From Sipunculus nudus (Eukaryota; Annelida; Sipuncula; Golfingiida; Sipunculidae), in the NCBI GenBank assembly GCA_026874595.1, contig CM049315.1, forward strand, positions 2,114,501 through 2,178,500: a stretch of DNA of 64,000 bases, given 5' to 3'. Shown one piece after another: positions 23,341-35,800 of this stretch. The position numbers were made by a program, and so were the translations under genes. The notes under the pieces are model-generated. The model made no database searches, had not been told where the DNA came from, and saw only the letters and a list, made by a program, of their open reading frames with translations. Every line of letters begins with the position of its first letter. Position 1 is the stretch's first letter.

Positions 23341-23480
23341 GGACGGACGTTTCGGATACTGACATCCATCTTTACGGACGGACGTTTCGGATACTGACAT
23401 CCATCTTTACGGACGGACGTTTCGGATACTGACATCCATCTTTACGGACGGACGTTTCGGATACTGACATCCATCTTTAT
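23341..23480. repeat. 35-bp minisatellite, 4 copies
   Basis: Four exact or nearly exact copies of a 35-bp unit (ggacggacgtttcggatact then gacatccatctttac). Only the last base or so of the final copy differs, so amplification was recent. Confidence 0.97.
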
Positions 23481-23989
23481 GTCTCGGGTGCTTCGACTTA
23501 GGACTTTTCTAGGAAAGTGTGGTAGAAACGAAAGTGGTTGATCAACCTTTATAGACTGTCAGACAAAGTAAACATCGCATCGAATAAGAAGTTTATTAAG
23601 CTCTTCTTTTAGTGTATGGAGAGAGCGAGAGATAGATAGATAGAGAGAGAGATATGGGCTAGAAAGGGAAAACGTGTATGTCGTTACAAAATGGCGACGT
23701 TACAAGAATAATCCTGGATCGTCCCAGAGTGGCAAGATATACGACTCTTTTGACGTAAGCTTAAGTGACAGCTCTGTATCTCTCTGTAAATATACAGAGC
23801 TATAAATAGAAGCAAGGCGCACCATGTAGTTGCGGATCAAGATTGCAATTTATTGGGCACGGTCGTCTCATGGTCGCCATATCTTTCCCTTGGGTTTCTT
23901 CAGCCCGCGAAGCTAATGCAAGTTTAAATTATACACAACCGAGTAAGGCCCCTCGGGAACAGAATTACATGGTTCAAATTTCCACTTAG
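23481..23989. other. Unannotated spacer with GA/GATA tract
   Basis: A mixed GAGA/GATA simple tract lies at about 23,620-23,655. A plus-strand frame after a gggtttcttcag acceptor near 23,902 stays open for 26 codons (REANASLNYTQPSKAPREQN...) before a stop. It is noted but not called. Confidence 0.45.
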
Positions 23990-24025
23990 GAAAAGGTCAG
24001 CCTTAATAAAGCTGCGTTATTTCAG
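23990..24025 (+). CDS. Candidate micro-exon (36 bp)
   Basis: A 36-bp segment lies between an acceptor (aatttccacttag) and a perfect consensus donor (TTTCAG|GTAAGT). In phase 0 it encodes EKVSLNKAALFQ. Phase 0 is also what the next supported plus-strand exon at 39,502 requires, so the two could belong to one transcript across an intron of about 15.5 kb. One phase match has a one-in-three chance of being accidental and the peptide is uninformative, so this is only a pointer. Confidence 0.22.
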
Positions 24026-27000
24026 GTAAGTTAATTACACGCCCTTGCTGAAGCAGTATTTTCACCGGAGTGACAGGTGAACGAGCCCTTCCGTTTACTG
24101 ACCAATACTCAAATGACGGTAAAATTGCCTGCAGGTACTGGACGTCAACTTCGGCAAAGTCTTTCACGTGTTAATGTTCGATGGGATTACATTTAAGTCT
24201 GGTCACGGAGGGATATATAGGTTGATGAGTCTTTTCCTATATTAATAATTAGGGCCTGAATTTAGGACGGGGTATCCTAAGATCATCAGAGTGCAAAATT
24301 ATTTTTTTTCTCCCGTCTTTTTGCGCTGGATCTCTAATTCGGCTAATTAAAAAAATGTCTTTTTTTTCAGACCAAAAGGCACAGGTGCCAGATGTGCACC
24401 TGAAATTTATTTTTGTTCTTGCATGACTAATTATATGTTTGACCCTTGGTTATGCGTCTGAACATAAAACGTGACTACAGAATTTTAGTCAAAAGGCTAA
24501 CAATAGAGCACTTCGTTGTGTATGGATAAAGTCTCTGCCTATAGGCAGCACCACTATATGAATAGGAGGGTACCCCGATGAAACCATAACATATTAAAAG
24601 TAGTGGTTCAGTTAACCATTTATCGAACGAATGTAGCGTAACCATTGTATAAGGGGTTTAATATTAACAAGGTTCGCACTGATTGGGATGTATGATATGC
24701 CAATCATATTATTAGGATGGGTATTAGAGGAATTAACTATATGGTGGATAAATTGTTGTTCTATGCTTTGAAAGTCTGATTTTATTTGAACCATTTATAA
24801 AACAAGTCACAAAATGTGTTGGTACTCCATTCAAGTCACGTGTTGTACCTCGGGTTTATAGGTCATTGAGACCCAAACCACCGACTACCAAACCAGCAAA
24901 GTCATGATATGCATGTATTATCTGCTGAGAGAGTCATTTGGAGCAGCTGAGGTCGTGTTAGTCCACGCCTCTTCTATTACTAGCATTGTATGTTCCCACT
25001 GGACAAACAGGCAGCAGCTTGTTTCGATTTGCTATCATTTACGTTCCGTTTTATCTTCATACTGTCGTGCTGCTGCGGGCAATAAGGGGCTCAAATTGAT
25101 GTGGGCGATCCATAGTTATAGCATCCAGCGGAAATAATACAGAGGTGGCGGGGCGCCCGGGCATATACCGTGTATAATATCGTCAGCGGTATCGTATGTA
25201 CGAGCGTTCGATACGGAGAACAAACCTCTGACGAACCAGATCTATGAACAAACAAATCATTATGTTTAGCTAACTTTTCACTGATTTAGCTCAATTTCCA
25301 TACGTTCTCTATAAGATTATCTGCTTCAATAGAGGCGTGACACGGAGGAAATATTTACCTTGGAACCTGACTCAATCTGTCCTCTCCCACATCCGTTAAA
25401 ACGCCAATATCGTGACCTCTACTTTATCAAGCAAAAAAAAATCGAACTGAAGAGCCCCAATTTGACAAATATTCCCGATTAGTGTTTTAGCTCATTCACT
25501 GAATAATTTCATAAAGTTTATTATCGTGAATATCTTTTTTCCTCTTGTAAGGACTGTTTGTTTTACCATGGACCTAGAAAGGAATATCCACAGGAAGATG
25601 TATCAACGGAAGCCCCCTTTAGCCCATTGATTTTACACAAAATTATTCACAATTTTTACATTTGATTAAATCATTCTAACACGTATGATAGGTTTACATT
25701 GATGGGGGTCACTTTGTCAATCCCACAGTCCTAAAACAAGTTAGAGGGATTTACTTTGCCCCCCCCCCCCCCCGGCCCACTGATGGTTCCTATAAGTGTA
25801 CTTTTTTGCTTCTCCTGACCTTATACACAGCGGCAAGGTTATTCTTTATTGAGAGTGAATTCTTAAACTTAGCAGAGCATGAATGCATGCACAAAGTAGC
25901 AGTATTTAGGGATGGGTTACACACAGCGCGGAGGTTAAGTATTTGCTAATGCCCACATATTACATTAATCACGTATATGTTGAAAATCCATTTAGTTTCA
26001 TTCAGATCATTCAGGTACCGTTATAAGCAGAAATCTATACCAGTATAATGAAAATCTCATCTATGTGAAAATCGATAATTTCCTTGCGTCAATTAATATT
26101 TCGTGCGTACATATCAATATTCGTCTATGTCACGTCACTACCAAGGACTGTGAAGTAATATGAAGTGTATTTAAAAGCCCAGTTTATAGAGATTCTCAGA
26201 AATGAACACACTGTGTGGAGAAGACAGCTTTCATTGGAAACGCTGGCAGGAGGCAGTAGTGGTCAAACAAGACCGTGCAGGATCCAATGTCGAACCAACG
26301 GCGGAAATCGAGAATCAATCAACGAACCGTCAGCAATAGAAATTCAATGAGCTCGGCGTTGTTGGACACGAGCGCTGCTGCCGAGCACGTATACATCGAT
26401 TGGGTGTGAATAGGGTTAATTTCTCTTATACGCACTTCATTTGGTCTAGCTGGATAATTCTCTACCTTTAATGAACAGATCCTTTATTAAGACACGTCCG
26501 GCCTCGACAGTCATGGTTTATACAGTAATGTATCGGTTAACCGAACTGTTTAATAAGTATCCTTTATGTTCAGATTATCCAAATATTGACTGCCGAGGCT
26601 TTTTTGTTAATAGAGCGTCATATATGAATTAACTTATTATAAAGAAAATTCCCATTACTTAATTCAGATAAATGAAATGTTGAATAATCGATGCTCGGAT
26701 ATCGGAAATTCCTCATTGTTCTCACCGGCCATGCGTTTATTGTAAATTCGGCAATAAAGTTTGTGTTTTAATCGTTGTTTATTTTTATGTCCGTAATAGA
26801 TAATTAAAAGTAAATGTATGTAAATAGTATTCTTAAAACGGAGATTGTATAGGAACAAAAAAACTGTTACATTCTTTTGTTTCTCGCGGTCCAAATGTGG
26901 ATCCCAAAAAGGTTGTCTGCTTGAATGGTCTATGTGTATTGTAATGTCTTTCCTAACCGATTTGGTGACATACGTCATGCTTTAAAAAGAAAGGTTTCAT

Positions 27001-28985
27001 TTTTCGGCGACTTGAGCGTCATCCATCCTGAGCTATATTTCTGTGTACTAGTGTTTCTATGGCTTATTGACATATGTCATTTTGGTATATATTAGTGGTA
27101 AATGACTGCCATGTTAGTAATAATTATACTATATACTCTACTGGAATTGTTGAGTCTAGTTTTGGGAAGTGTATAATTTGTTTAGCCGTACACGTCACAG
27201 AGGAGCACGCGCGAAACCAAGAATGATGGGAGCTGGAAATTTCATGCAGCTGTCAGCAGACAATCACGCAGTCCCGGAATATTCACTCCAGGCTGGGCCG
27301 ACAAAATATTCATAGAATAAAACAGCAGTAATATTAATAAAACCATCCATTAGTGTATATCACCAGTGACGTCTCATATGCTTCGTAAAAGCCGCTACCT
27401 TTGCAGCTATAGTGACGACCCTATAATGTCGTAAAAACGTTAGGTTAATTTTTATGGTTTCACAATTACTATGTGCATGCAATGATATCTTCATCAAGAT
27501 ATATATGGTGCAAACTGTGCGACTGAATGATCATATTCAATTTGTGTCAGCGATCCCAATGTCGCAGGATTACTTTTGAAAGGGAAACCTTTAGTTTCTT
27601 TGAAAACCACTTATTTAATCGGAATGTAACTGTCACCAAGGGACAATCGTACGATCGAAACTGATATAACACATCTAACTATTTATCATTTACAGCCAAA
27701 AAGCGGAGATTAACAACTGAATAATGATTGCAGAAAAGCAATTTATCTTTTGAATGTATCAATGTTATCATACTAAGTCCTCATCTAATGACACATACAT
27801 TATTAAACGTATGTTTTCTGTCTCTTTGATTATATTACAAAGGCTGACCAACATACATGTATTTATAATTTGCCAGTCCGGAATATATTTTTACTAGGGA
27901 GAGCAAATAAATTGACACAAACAAAATCCCTCCCTGCCTTCTCAGCCAAGCAATATTTTGTTTCTTGTTATACGTTCCCAACAATAAATATTTCGTTGCT
28001 CATGTGTCACATTATGGTCTAGTCATCCACAAACTATGAAGACTCTGGTTGGACTACATCAAGTAGATTTAGCAGATTTCTTGGCAATGGTTACCATGAC
28101 GAATGGTGACGTCAAAAATGATAAGGTCCAGTGGGCATTCTTTACCTATTACAGCACTGCATAAGACACAGATACCTGTTCATCAAATATGAAAAACCTA
28201 ACCATTAGACAGCTATGGCAGCAAATGTGATAGTTTTTGCGGAAACAGATGCGGTCATTAGGCAGGCAAAACGTTGATGTTTGACAGCTGCGGTTTGGTT
28301 TTCTCAACTTCTATGACCTGCCTGAGTTATGGTGTTTTACAGGTGGCGGTAGGATTTACATCAAGGGGCTACATATATCTTTGTAACCATTTCCTGGCGT
28401 GCTTAGTGCTATTACGCATCAAGTCATTCATTCACAGTTAACGTGCCGGTCTCATGGCAGTCGTGCGTGTTTTTTCATACAATTGAATAACACGACTTGG
28501 AGTGGTTCCGGTTCACTGTGTTCCCTCCTGATATACTGTGTTTCACCGATTAAGAACTCGTTGATTTAATGTGTTCTTTCACGTGACGGATATTGAGGTC
28601 TGAGTAACAGTATCCTGCCTTTCAAGGCGTATTAAAACGCTTATTTCACGCCGTTTTACACGGGTACTTCGATCAATTGATCATGAAATAGTCCCGCCTG
28701 ATGTAAGTTTCTGTGATTCGGTTGGGAAGCGCACGACACCAAAATGACAAAATAAAGACAGATCCCAAATTGGTCTTTCTGATTGCAATAAAGATAAGAA
28801 ATAAGCTTTTACCCAGCTATGACATCGCATATTAATAAAAAAAGAAATACAGTGATAAGCTTACGCCGTACGGATGAAAGGAATAGAAAATAAGGAAGCC
28901 TCATTTGCGTTTACAAATGTACAATGGTAATGCAATAGTACACATATATAATGGTGACTACAGGGGCGTATGACTTATCCGTGCG
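24026..28985. other. Unannotated single-copy region, about 5 kb
   Basis: Apart from a 16-base poly-C run near 25,759-25,774 I see no repeats, RNA genes or convincing exons. Short ORFs at 24,904, 26,165 and 26,664 lack domains or splice context. At 26,165-26,350 two overlapping frames are both open, which argues for low stop density rather than coding. A patch near 27,180-27,320 containing CAGCTG and TTTCATGCAGCTG, and another near 28,085-28,135 containing TGACGTCA, have the look of regulatory DNA but cannot be tested here. Confidence 0.45.
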
Positions 28986-29045
28986 TTTCTGTGTGTGTGT
29001 CGGTGTGCGTTTCGGTGTGCGTGTTGGTGTGCGTGTTTGTAGGGG
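28986..29045. repeat. Degenerate GT-rich minisatellite
   Basis: Repeats of gtgtgcgtttcg and gtgtgcgtgttg form a short degenerate array of 10-12-bp units inside a GT-rich tract. Opposing ORFs here (VSVCVSVCV and HAHRHTHRN) are artefacts. Confidence 0.85.
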
Positions 29046-30506
29046 GCGGGATCGACAAATTGCATCATGTCTTTGCTGTGCACGGAGCCGGTTTGAAAAT
29101 CAATGAAACAAAAATAGTTATGAAGCTTGCTACAAATCTCCTTAAAATTAATGTAAACATAAAATTTATGGAGGGGGCCCATATATATCTCTGATACTCA
29201 CTTGTGTTTGAAAATTTAGCTTGCTCCACTATCGACGTAATACCAATAACTGGCCGGGGTACGTGTATATCGGGACACTTAGCCGCTAAAATACGAGTCC
29301 TCCGAAAATAGATACTACGACCTTCGTTACTTGAAGTTTCGCCAAGCTATATAATCTAAATGTATAAACTGTATAAACTGAAACAGGCGCCTCGTAAATC
29401 AAAGTCTATAAATAGTGAACATGCAGTCTAAGCATGAAAGGTCTCTTTCCCACATGTCAGGGAAAATTTGATTTCTTTTTTTTTTAATTTTCTATGTGTT
29501 GTTTTTCTCTAGGTATTTTCGTCTGTGTAGTCTTTGTGTAGTCTAAAGAAACTAACAACATGACTTTTGGTATTTGCGTAAGCGACCCTGCGTGATGGCA
29601 TATGACCTATATCCGGTTTGGAAAAGGGCGATCTCGTAAGAACCAGATACACAAAGGGGTCTTTTTGGAGAAACAGAGTCAATCATGCTTTCAAAGGTGT
29701 GGACATCAAAAGACTGAAGCAACTAGCTGCAGCATTAGCCATTCCATCAGAGCATCACTTTGACATACGGCAGCGCCCACTTTGGTTTTCAGAAGAGGGG
29801 CCGCTCACGGTAATGGGTAATTTAGGCGCGCAAACACGATCGTCTGCTCATCTCACCAGTCAGCGCCCCTGTGGCGCGGACCATCCAAAAATTAGCTGCT
29901 TCCCGGACCAACCAATTTCAACAGATTGCCTCCAACTCGCTTTACGATGTGAGTCAGAGGTTACAAGGCTGATCATGTGAACCCGAGGCGGGTGTCGGGC
30001 AATTACTGTATATTTGCGGCCCCACATTGCTGTCAATCCAGATAGACTCCGGGCATAAAACACAAACAAGGCCATTCATGGATAAAGTTTTTCTCATCCT
30101 TTGGCGGAATTTGGAATTCATTCTCACATAAATCCCCTACGTTAGTGAGAAATTAGCTTTTTACGGCTTAAAGATGATTGTATATAACATGCCGTAATGT
30201 ACCAGGCTGGCTTTAGCAATTACCGTACCATATTGTCACATCACCGCTGCAACAATGTATTACAAGTGAAACATAATGAACCGGTTAATTTCAGTACGGT
30301 TGCAGTCTCATTTCAAGGAGGGTAATAAGACTCCATTTCATGGCGCCATTCCAAGGGAAAAAACAGCTTTACTGTTATAATGAACCATGCTAAAAAAACC
30401 TTGGTCAGCTTTTTCGTATCTTTTTCTGTACGTGTGTTCATTGATCCAAGTGTGTCCAAGATGGGTGGCATTATCACAGTTACCAGTCATACAAGCGATA
30501 TTATGT

Positions 30507-30554
<48 letters not shown>
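30507..30554. repeat. (TA)n microsatellite, interrupted
   Basis: A TA run of about 48 bp with two short interruptions. Confidence 0.93.
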
Positions 30555-30555
<1 letters not shown>

Positions 30556-32554
30556 GAAATTTATCAAATATGTGACGTGCTCCGTTTCGTTTGTTTAACT
30601 TATTTTTTAGGAAATGCTGCACGATTAGTCTAGAACCACAACTATTGTCGTGTTGGCGGGATGGTCGTCCGTATAATGTCGTATTTGTTGTTAGATTACT
30701 TTCACGTACACTGTTTACATTTAGTTGTATCGGGTAAACTTTCTATCTTTGAACAAAACTTATTATATTTTCGAATGTTGATAAGATTACTTTATTATTA
30801 ATAGTCTCCTAATAAAAAAAAAAATTAAAACTACTTACTTAAATAGAATCAAAAATTAGAAAATTAAGAATAATTAAATGTAAGCCAGTCAATTTGACCC
30901 GGCATTTTAGAATAGTTTGCGATTCAAGTTTTATACAATATAAGTATGTTACTATATGTGATTATGATATGGAAGAGGTATATAGCTGTGCGATTCAGCA
31001 GATTCTCACATACAAGTCTATGGTCCACTCGTGTGCAAGTTCAATACATAAAGCACTGGAAACATATTAGAGTGGTGACGGTTGATATATAACACAAATA
31101 AATAGATTTTATAATGGTCAAGATAGTGTGAAAATTTGAAACTTTGTTTCAGCCTATAGCTGTACACAAACTACTGGTCACCATTACTATATAAATATCG
31201 AGCAACACATATCATTTAAAATATGTTTAACGTTAGAGTTAGATAAAAAGAATAAGTAATGCTTGAAAGTTATTCTGGGAAGGTTCGAGGAGGACAGCAG
31301 CCCGCTACACACTTTGATCTTGAGACAGGGTACCGGTCTAATTTGCATAAGCCGGATGTATCAATTACTGCCACCGGAGCGTTGTCTATTAGCGTCTCCT
31401 TGAGTGTTTGCTAGATTGCGGGACCGTGAAATCCGCGAAGCACTTAGCAGACTATGTCGGGCAGACGATGCCGGACTGACCTATTCTGGCATACAGTTAA
31501 ACCTGCCTAATTCCAATAGTATCGTCATCACTTCACTGATTCTATTTTTATCCATTATCATTTATTCTGTTTCAACGTAAAGGATGAATTCTTGGATCTG
31601 ATAAGAGTCTTGTATTTCCAATCAGGTCTACATTTAATATTTTCTTATCATCTGTTATTGATTTTTTGTTCGATAAAGAACCCTCTGTAAAACAAATAAG
31701 TTTTACTATACAATTAAATGGTTGAAAGTGATGTTATTTTTGTGTTATTATTAGTTTCATATGAATATATATTCGACTGCATGCATGTAACTAACAGCAA
31801 ATATTAATTTAGAATAGTGTTTGTGAGATTTACACCTGATTTGATTATTTACCTTGACCTAATTTTGAAGGTCTTGATCTACTTGGGTTGTTTTTGCTAA
31901 TAATTTCATTGTTTCACATCTTTTATCTTCGCGGATTGCTTCTTCGAACAGCTTACTCCCATCGTTTTATCTTATCACAGAATACTACTCCGAATCAAAT
32001 TTCAAGTTCATACAGTTTCCAGTAGTGCATTTATGGAGTTGTGATTGCTGGAGTTGCGTGCGAGGGCGTAAGGAGGGGTTCCCTTGCGATCGTTTGACAA
32101 TTGCAGGCCTTGTGACAACTATGGTTATATATTTATTAGTTACACGAATGTTATGGGAGCAAAAAAATCAAAGAGTTAGATCTGTTGACAACATGAAGAC
32201 AGAGGCGGATCAAGATAAAGGAAAAGGTTAGAGGGTGGCAGTTAGCGCCATCTATGTTCTGAATGAAAATGATGATAATAACCAAACAATGACGTCATAG
32301 TTCATTATGCATTAGCCTACTGAATTCTTCATATGAAATGCAATGCCATAAGAATGGAAAGATTTCACGCATTTTAGCGAAGTCCTGAGGATCATTTGAA
32401 ATAAACCCGGTTAACCATGGCTTAAATGTGTTATCTCCAATTTCGAGGTTGAGTGTCTGTATGCCTAAATTCAAGCAGTCTTCGAAAAGAATGATCATGA
32501 TGTCATAGATGAATGTGCTTTAGGTGACTGAAGGGTCAAAACACGCTCACTTTG

Positions 32555-32636
<82 letters not shown>
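32555..32636. repeat. (TA)n microsatellite, longest in window
   Basis: An AT dinucleotide run of about 82 bp with one AAAT interruption near its start. Confidence 0.96.
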
Positions 32637-32641
<5 letters not shown>

Positions 32642-33174
32642 AGGAAGCAAAGAAACTAGGTCGCGTAGATGTACAAGAATTTGGGACAGGTTGAGCCAAA
32701 ACATAACCAGGTTCCACCCAGGATGATTGGAGAACAAATCAGCTTTGCAACCTTAGCTTTATAAAACATATTAATCAATTTGCAGGGATTAGACAAGGCA
32801 CTCAATTTGTTTGGAAGCAGCAGTTTACCAAGTGATCTTTTACACACTTCAAGGGGTCAGAGCTAGGTCACTCATACTAGTCTTATGAAAGCACCGCGGG
32901 TTAACCACAGTTACCTAATTTTCGCAGCATTGCCAGTAATGTCTTTCTTGTCCCGTCCTGTCTATGGATCATATTTATTATTTGCCTACAGGCTACTTGC
33001 CGGATAACTTGCTTTCCTAGAAAAAGAGCCAACTCCATTAACCGTTCTCATGGAGCTTTGCAGGTGATTGCTTGCAAGAAGCAGGTATTTCATTCAGGGG
33101 CGTATATTTGTTTGCCTTTTCTTTCAAAACAATCCGTTATATTAACGCAAGTGATGTAGACGAGTCCACAGCAT

Positions 33175-34255
33175 CAAAGTCCAGGTCCAAGTCCAGGCTA
33201 CTCAAGTCCGAGTACAAGTCATACTCCAGGCTACTCGAGTCCGAGTACAAGTCATACTCCAGGCTACTCGAGTCCGAGTACAAGTCATACTCCAGGCTAC
33301 TCGAGTCCGAGTACAAGTCATACTCCAGGCTACTCGAGTCCGAGTACAAGTCATACTCCAGGCTACTCGAGTCCGAGTACAAGTCATACTCCAGGCTACT
33401 CGAGTCCGAGTACAAGTCATAGTTTAGGCTGATCGAGTCAGAGTACAAGACCTAGTCCAGGCTAATGGAGTCCGAGTGCAAGTAAAAGTCCAGGCTACTC
33501 GAGTCCGAGTACAAGTCATAGTTTAGGCTAATCGAGTCAGGGTACAAGTAAAAGTCCAGGCTACTCGAGTCCGAGTACAATTCATAGTTTAGGCTAATCG
33601 AGTCAGAGTACAAGTCCTAGTCCAGACTACCCAAGTCCGAGTACAAGTTCTAGTCCAGGCTACTCGAGTCCTAGTCCAAGTCTTAGTCCAGGCTTCTCGA
33701 ATCCGAGTACAAGTCATAGTTTAGGCTAATCGAGTCAGAGTACAAGTAAAAGTCCAGGCTACTCGAGTCCGAGTACAATTCATAGTTTAGGCTAATCGAG
33801 TCAGAGTACAAGTCCTAGTCCAGACTACCCAAGTCCGAGTACAAGTTCTAGTCCAGGCTACTCGAGCCCTAGTCCAAGTCTTAGTCCAGGCTTCTCGAGT
33901 CCTAGTCCAAGTCTTAGTCCAGGCTTCTTGAGTCCGAGTACAAGTCATAGTTTAGGCTACTCGAGTCCGATTACAAGTCCGAGTCCAGGCTACTCCAGTC
34001 CGAGTACAAATAATAGCCCAGGCTACCCAAGTCCGAGTACAAGTCATAGTCCAGGCTACCCAAGTCCGAGTACAAGTTATAGTCCAGGCTACTCGAGTCC
34101 GAGTACAAGTCATAGTCCAGGCTACCCAAGTCCGAGTACAAGTCATAGTCCAGGCTACTCGAGTCCGAGTACAAATCATAGTCCATGCTACTCGAGTCCT
34201 TATCCAAATCATGGTCAAGGCTACTCGAGTCCTAGTACAAGTCCGAGTCCTTGAG
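33175..34255. repeat. 33-bp minisatellite, about 32 copies, with a 6-unit higher-order repeat
   Basis: The 33-bp unit (actcgagtccgagtacaagt then catactccaggct) carries the palindrome CTCGAG. The first seven units are almost identical; later units vary (catagtttagg, aaaagtcc, cctagtcc, acccaagtcc). A six-unit block of about 198 bp near 33,525 (markers gtaaaagtcc, caattcatag, cagactaccc, gtcttagtcc) recurs near 33,722. Because 33 is a multiple of three the unit reads through in most frames, for example PSTSHTPGYSS, SEYKSYSRLLE or DLYSDSSSLEY. Such ORFs (33,072-33,422; 33,928-34,254; minus-strand ones) are therefore expected without selection, and TAA-containing middle units break them. I treat it as non-coding. 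Confidence 0.95.
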
Positions 34256-35329
34256 GGCCGAGTCCAAGTCCACCTTCTTGGAGTCCGACTCCAAGTCTAA
34301 TACAAGTCTCTTTTTAAAAGGAATTTTATATAGACATTTGAGATTAATATGTGTATTATATTTTTTTTGTATTTCGGGACTGTATATAAACCTTAGAATT
34401 TGTGACCAAACTTTTTTACTACTGCACTCGAGATGGACTCTGTCTGATTTCTCGAGTCCTTGCCTCTGTGTCCGAGTACAAGTACGATACGAGAACCCTA
34501 CAGTACTAGTCCCAGTCAGGTCTTTATTATACAATTAAGACTACAATTCAAACTCTGACAGAGTATTTGCACGGTGAGGCGGCTTCAAGTCATACCTCAG
34601 TAAGCCAGCACTTGTGCACGCAAACGAGTCGAGAAAATAAAAAAATGCAAAAATAGGAGACAGGAGCGAGACTAATTTACTTTAGACATGCAAATAAAGG
34701 GTTGACCTGTTAACCATTTGGCTTTAAAGAACCATGTTTTTATTTAACGTGACATGCAGAAAATAACTGTTTCATGAGGTACACGAAGGTAATGATACAA
34801 AAACTGGCACTTTAATCTGTCTAGAGTACCCAAAACTCATTAAAACCTGTACGCCTCATCTGCTACAATCAACAACCGCTGCATTAAACAACTAATAGAA
34901 CAGTTGCAGCAAAATCAACTCATTCTGTTATACCCAGCATGCATGCTACTTTGCGGTTGCATTAAACATTAGGGGTTTAAAAAGTCTTTTATCATAATAT
35001 GCACATTAGACCAACTCCGTTTCCATTACAATAGCTCTGACGGGAACCGGGGAAACCTTTAAATAATTCACATTTCATCCCGGTTTGCATGAATATTTAT
35101 GATAATTTTAAACAAACAAAATAAAACCTTTTTTAATTTTGTATTTCTTTCTCTATGGAACACTGGAAAGGCCTGTTTGATCTCAGTTGATCCCATTTTC
35201 ATCCGATTTTCAATCTACGCTTTGTTTCTATTGTTTTCCATTTCTGCTCGCTCACCATTTATTGTCTTTTTGTGTTGTCCTTTAAATCTTTGAATACAAT
35301 TTCTATTGTATCCCCTGACTTAAGTCGAG
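34256..35329. other. Spacer with degenerate fringe of the 33-bp array
   Basis: Up to about 34,520 there are isolated repeat-like words (ggagtccgactccaagtc, tcgagtccttgcc, ccgagtacaagtacg), suggesting a decayed edge of the minisatellite or an insertion into it. The rest is AT-rich with nothing supported. Confidence 0.5.
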
Positions 35330-35800
35330 GATAATATTGTTTCAGCAGGGTCGAGCCGCCGACGCCGTCATAGACAAACCTTATACACAACTCAAAATAT
35401 TTCATAGATCCTTTTCAAACTGTGCATGTTGGTAGATATGAGTGAGAGGCAAAAGCTTTTTTAAATTGAGGTCATAATTTCTACTTTGAGAGTGACTTTA
35501 ACCGCAAATTGGTCTATTTTGGGTAAAATTCATAAAAAAAACTTATATATATGAAGCTGCTGAAAGATCTTGCATAGCTTTGACTTGTCTTGGATCCTCG
35601 ACTTGTGACACTGATTTTCGAGGCCAGATCTGCGGAAATATTGGTTATTTGTGACTGTTTTAAGTTCTTCATATATTCCCCTGAAATTCGCTACACTAAT
35701 TGTTTCAACCAAGTTCACGAAGGGGTTTGAAAACTGGTGACCTTGACCTTAATCTTCATGGTCAAATTTGGAAGGTGCCAATAAATGTTTCAAAAGAAGG
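35330..35800 (+). repeat. Dispersed interspersed repeat copy
   Basis: Ends with aaaactggtgaccttgacct followed by taatcttcatggtcaaat, matching the aaaaactggtgaccttgacc plus ttgatctacaagttcaaat segment near 18,500. The preceding 400 bp (tatacacaactcaaaatatt, cataatttctactttgagag) has the look of the same type of element but was not aligned. Boundaries are approximate. Confidence 0.45.

Larger units (their letters stand above)
29046..33174. other. Unannotated region, about 4.1 kb
   Basis: Holds TA runs (listed separately) and an ORF of 120 codons at 29,618-29,980 with no recognisable domain or clear splice sites. Positions 31,290-31,480 are more GC-rich than their surroundings and include an octamer-like ATTTGCAT at about 31,339. 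Nothing else is supported. Confidence 0.45.

Noticed and set aside
26165-26350. 61-codon ORF, and a 45-codon ORF in another frame beginning MNTLCGEDSFHWKRW
   Set aside because: Both frames are open over the same DNA, so openness is not evidence of coding. No domain or splice site confirms either.
29618-29980. 120-codon plus-strand ORF
   Set aside because: No domain or clear splice sites; the region is relatively GC-rich, which lowers stop density.
33072-34254. Acidic/Ser/Tyr-rich and Pro/Ser/Tyr-rich repeat ORFs on both strands
   Set aside because: A 33-bp unit without stops reads through in most frames, and variant units contain TAA. There is no evidence of selection on any single frame.
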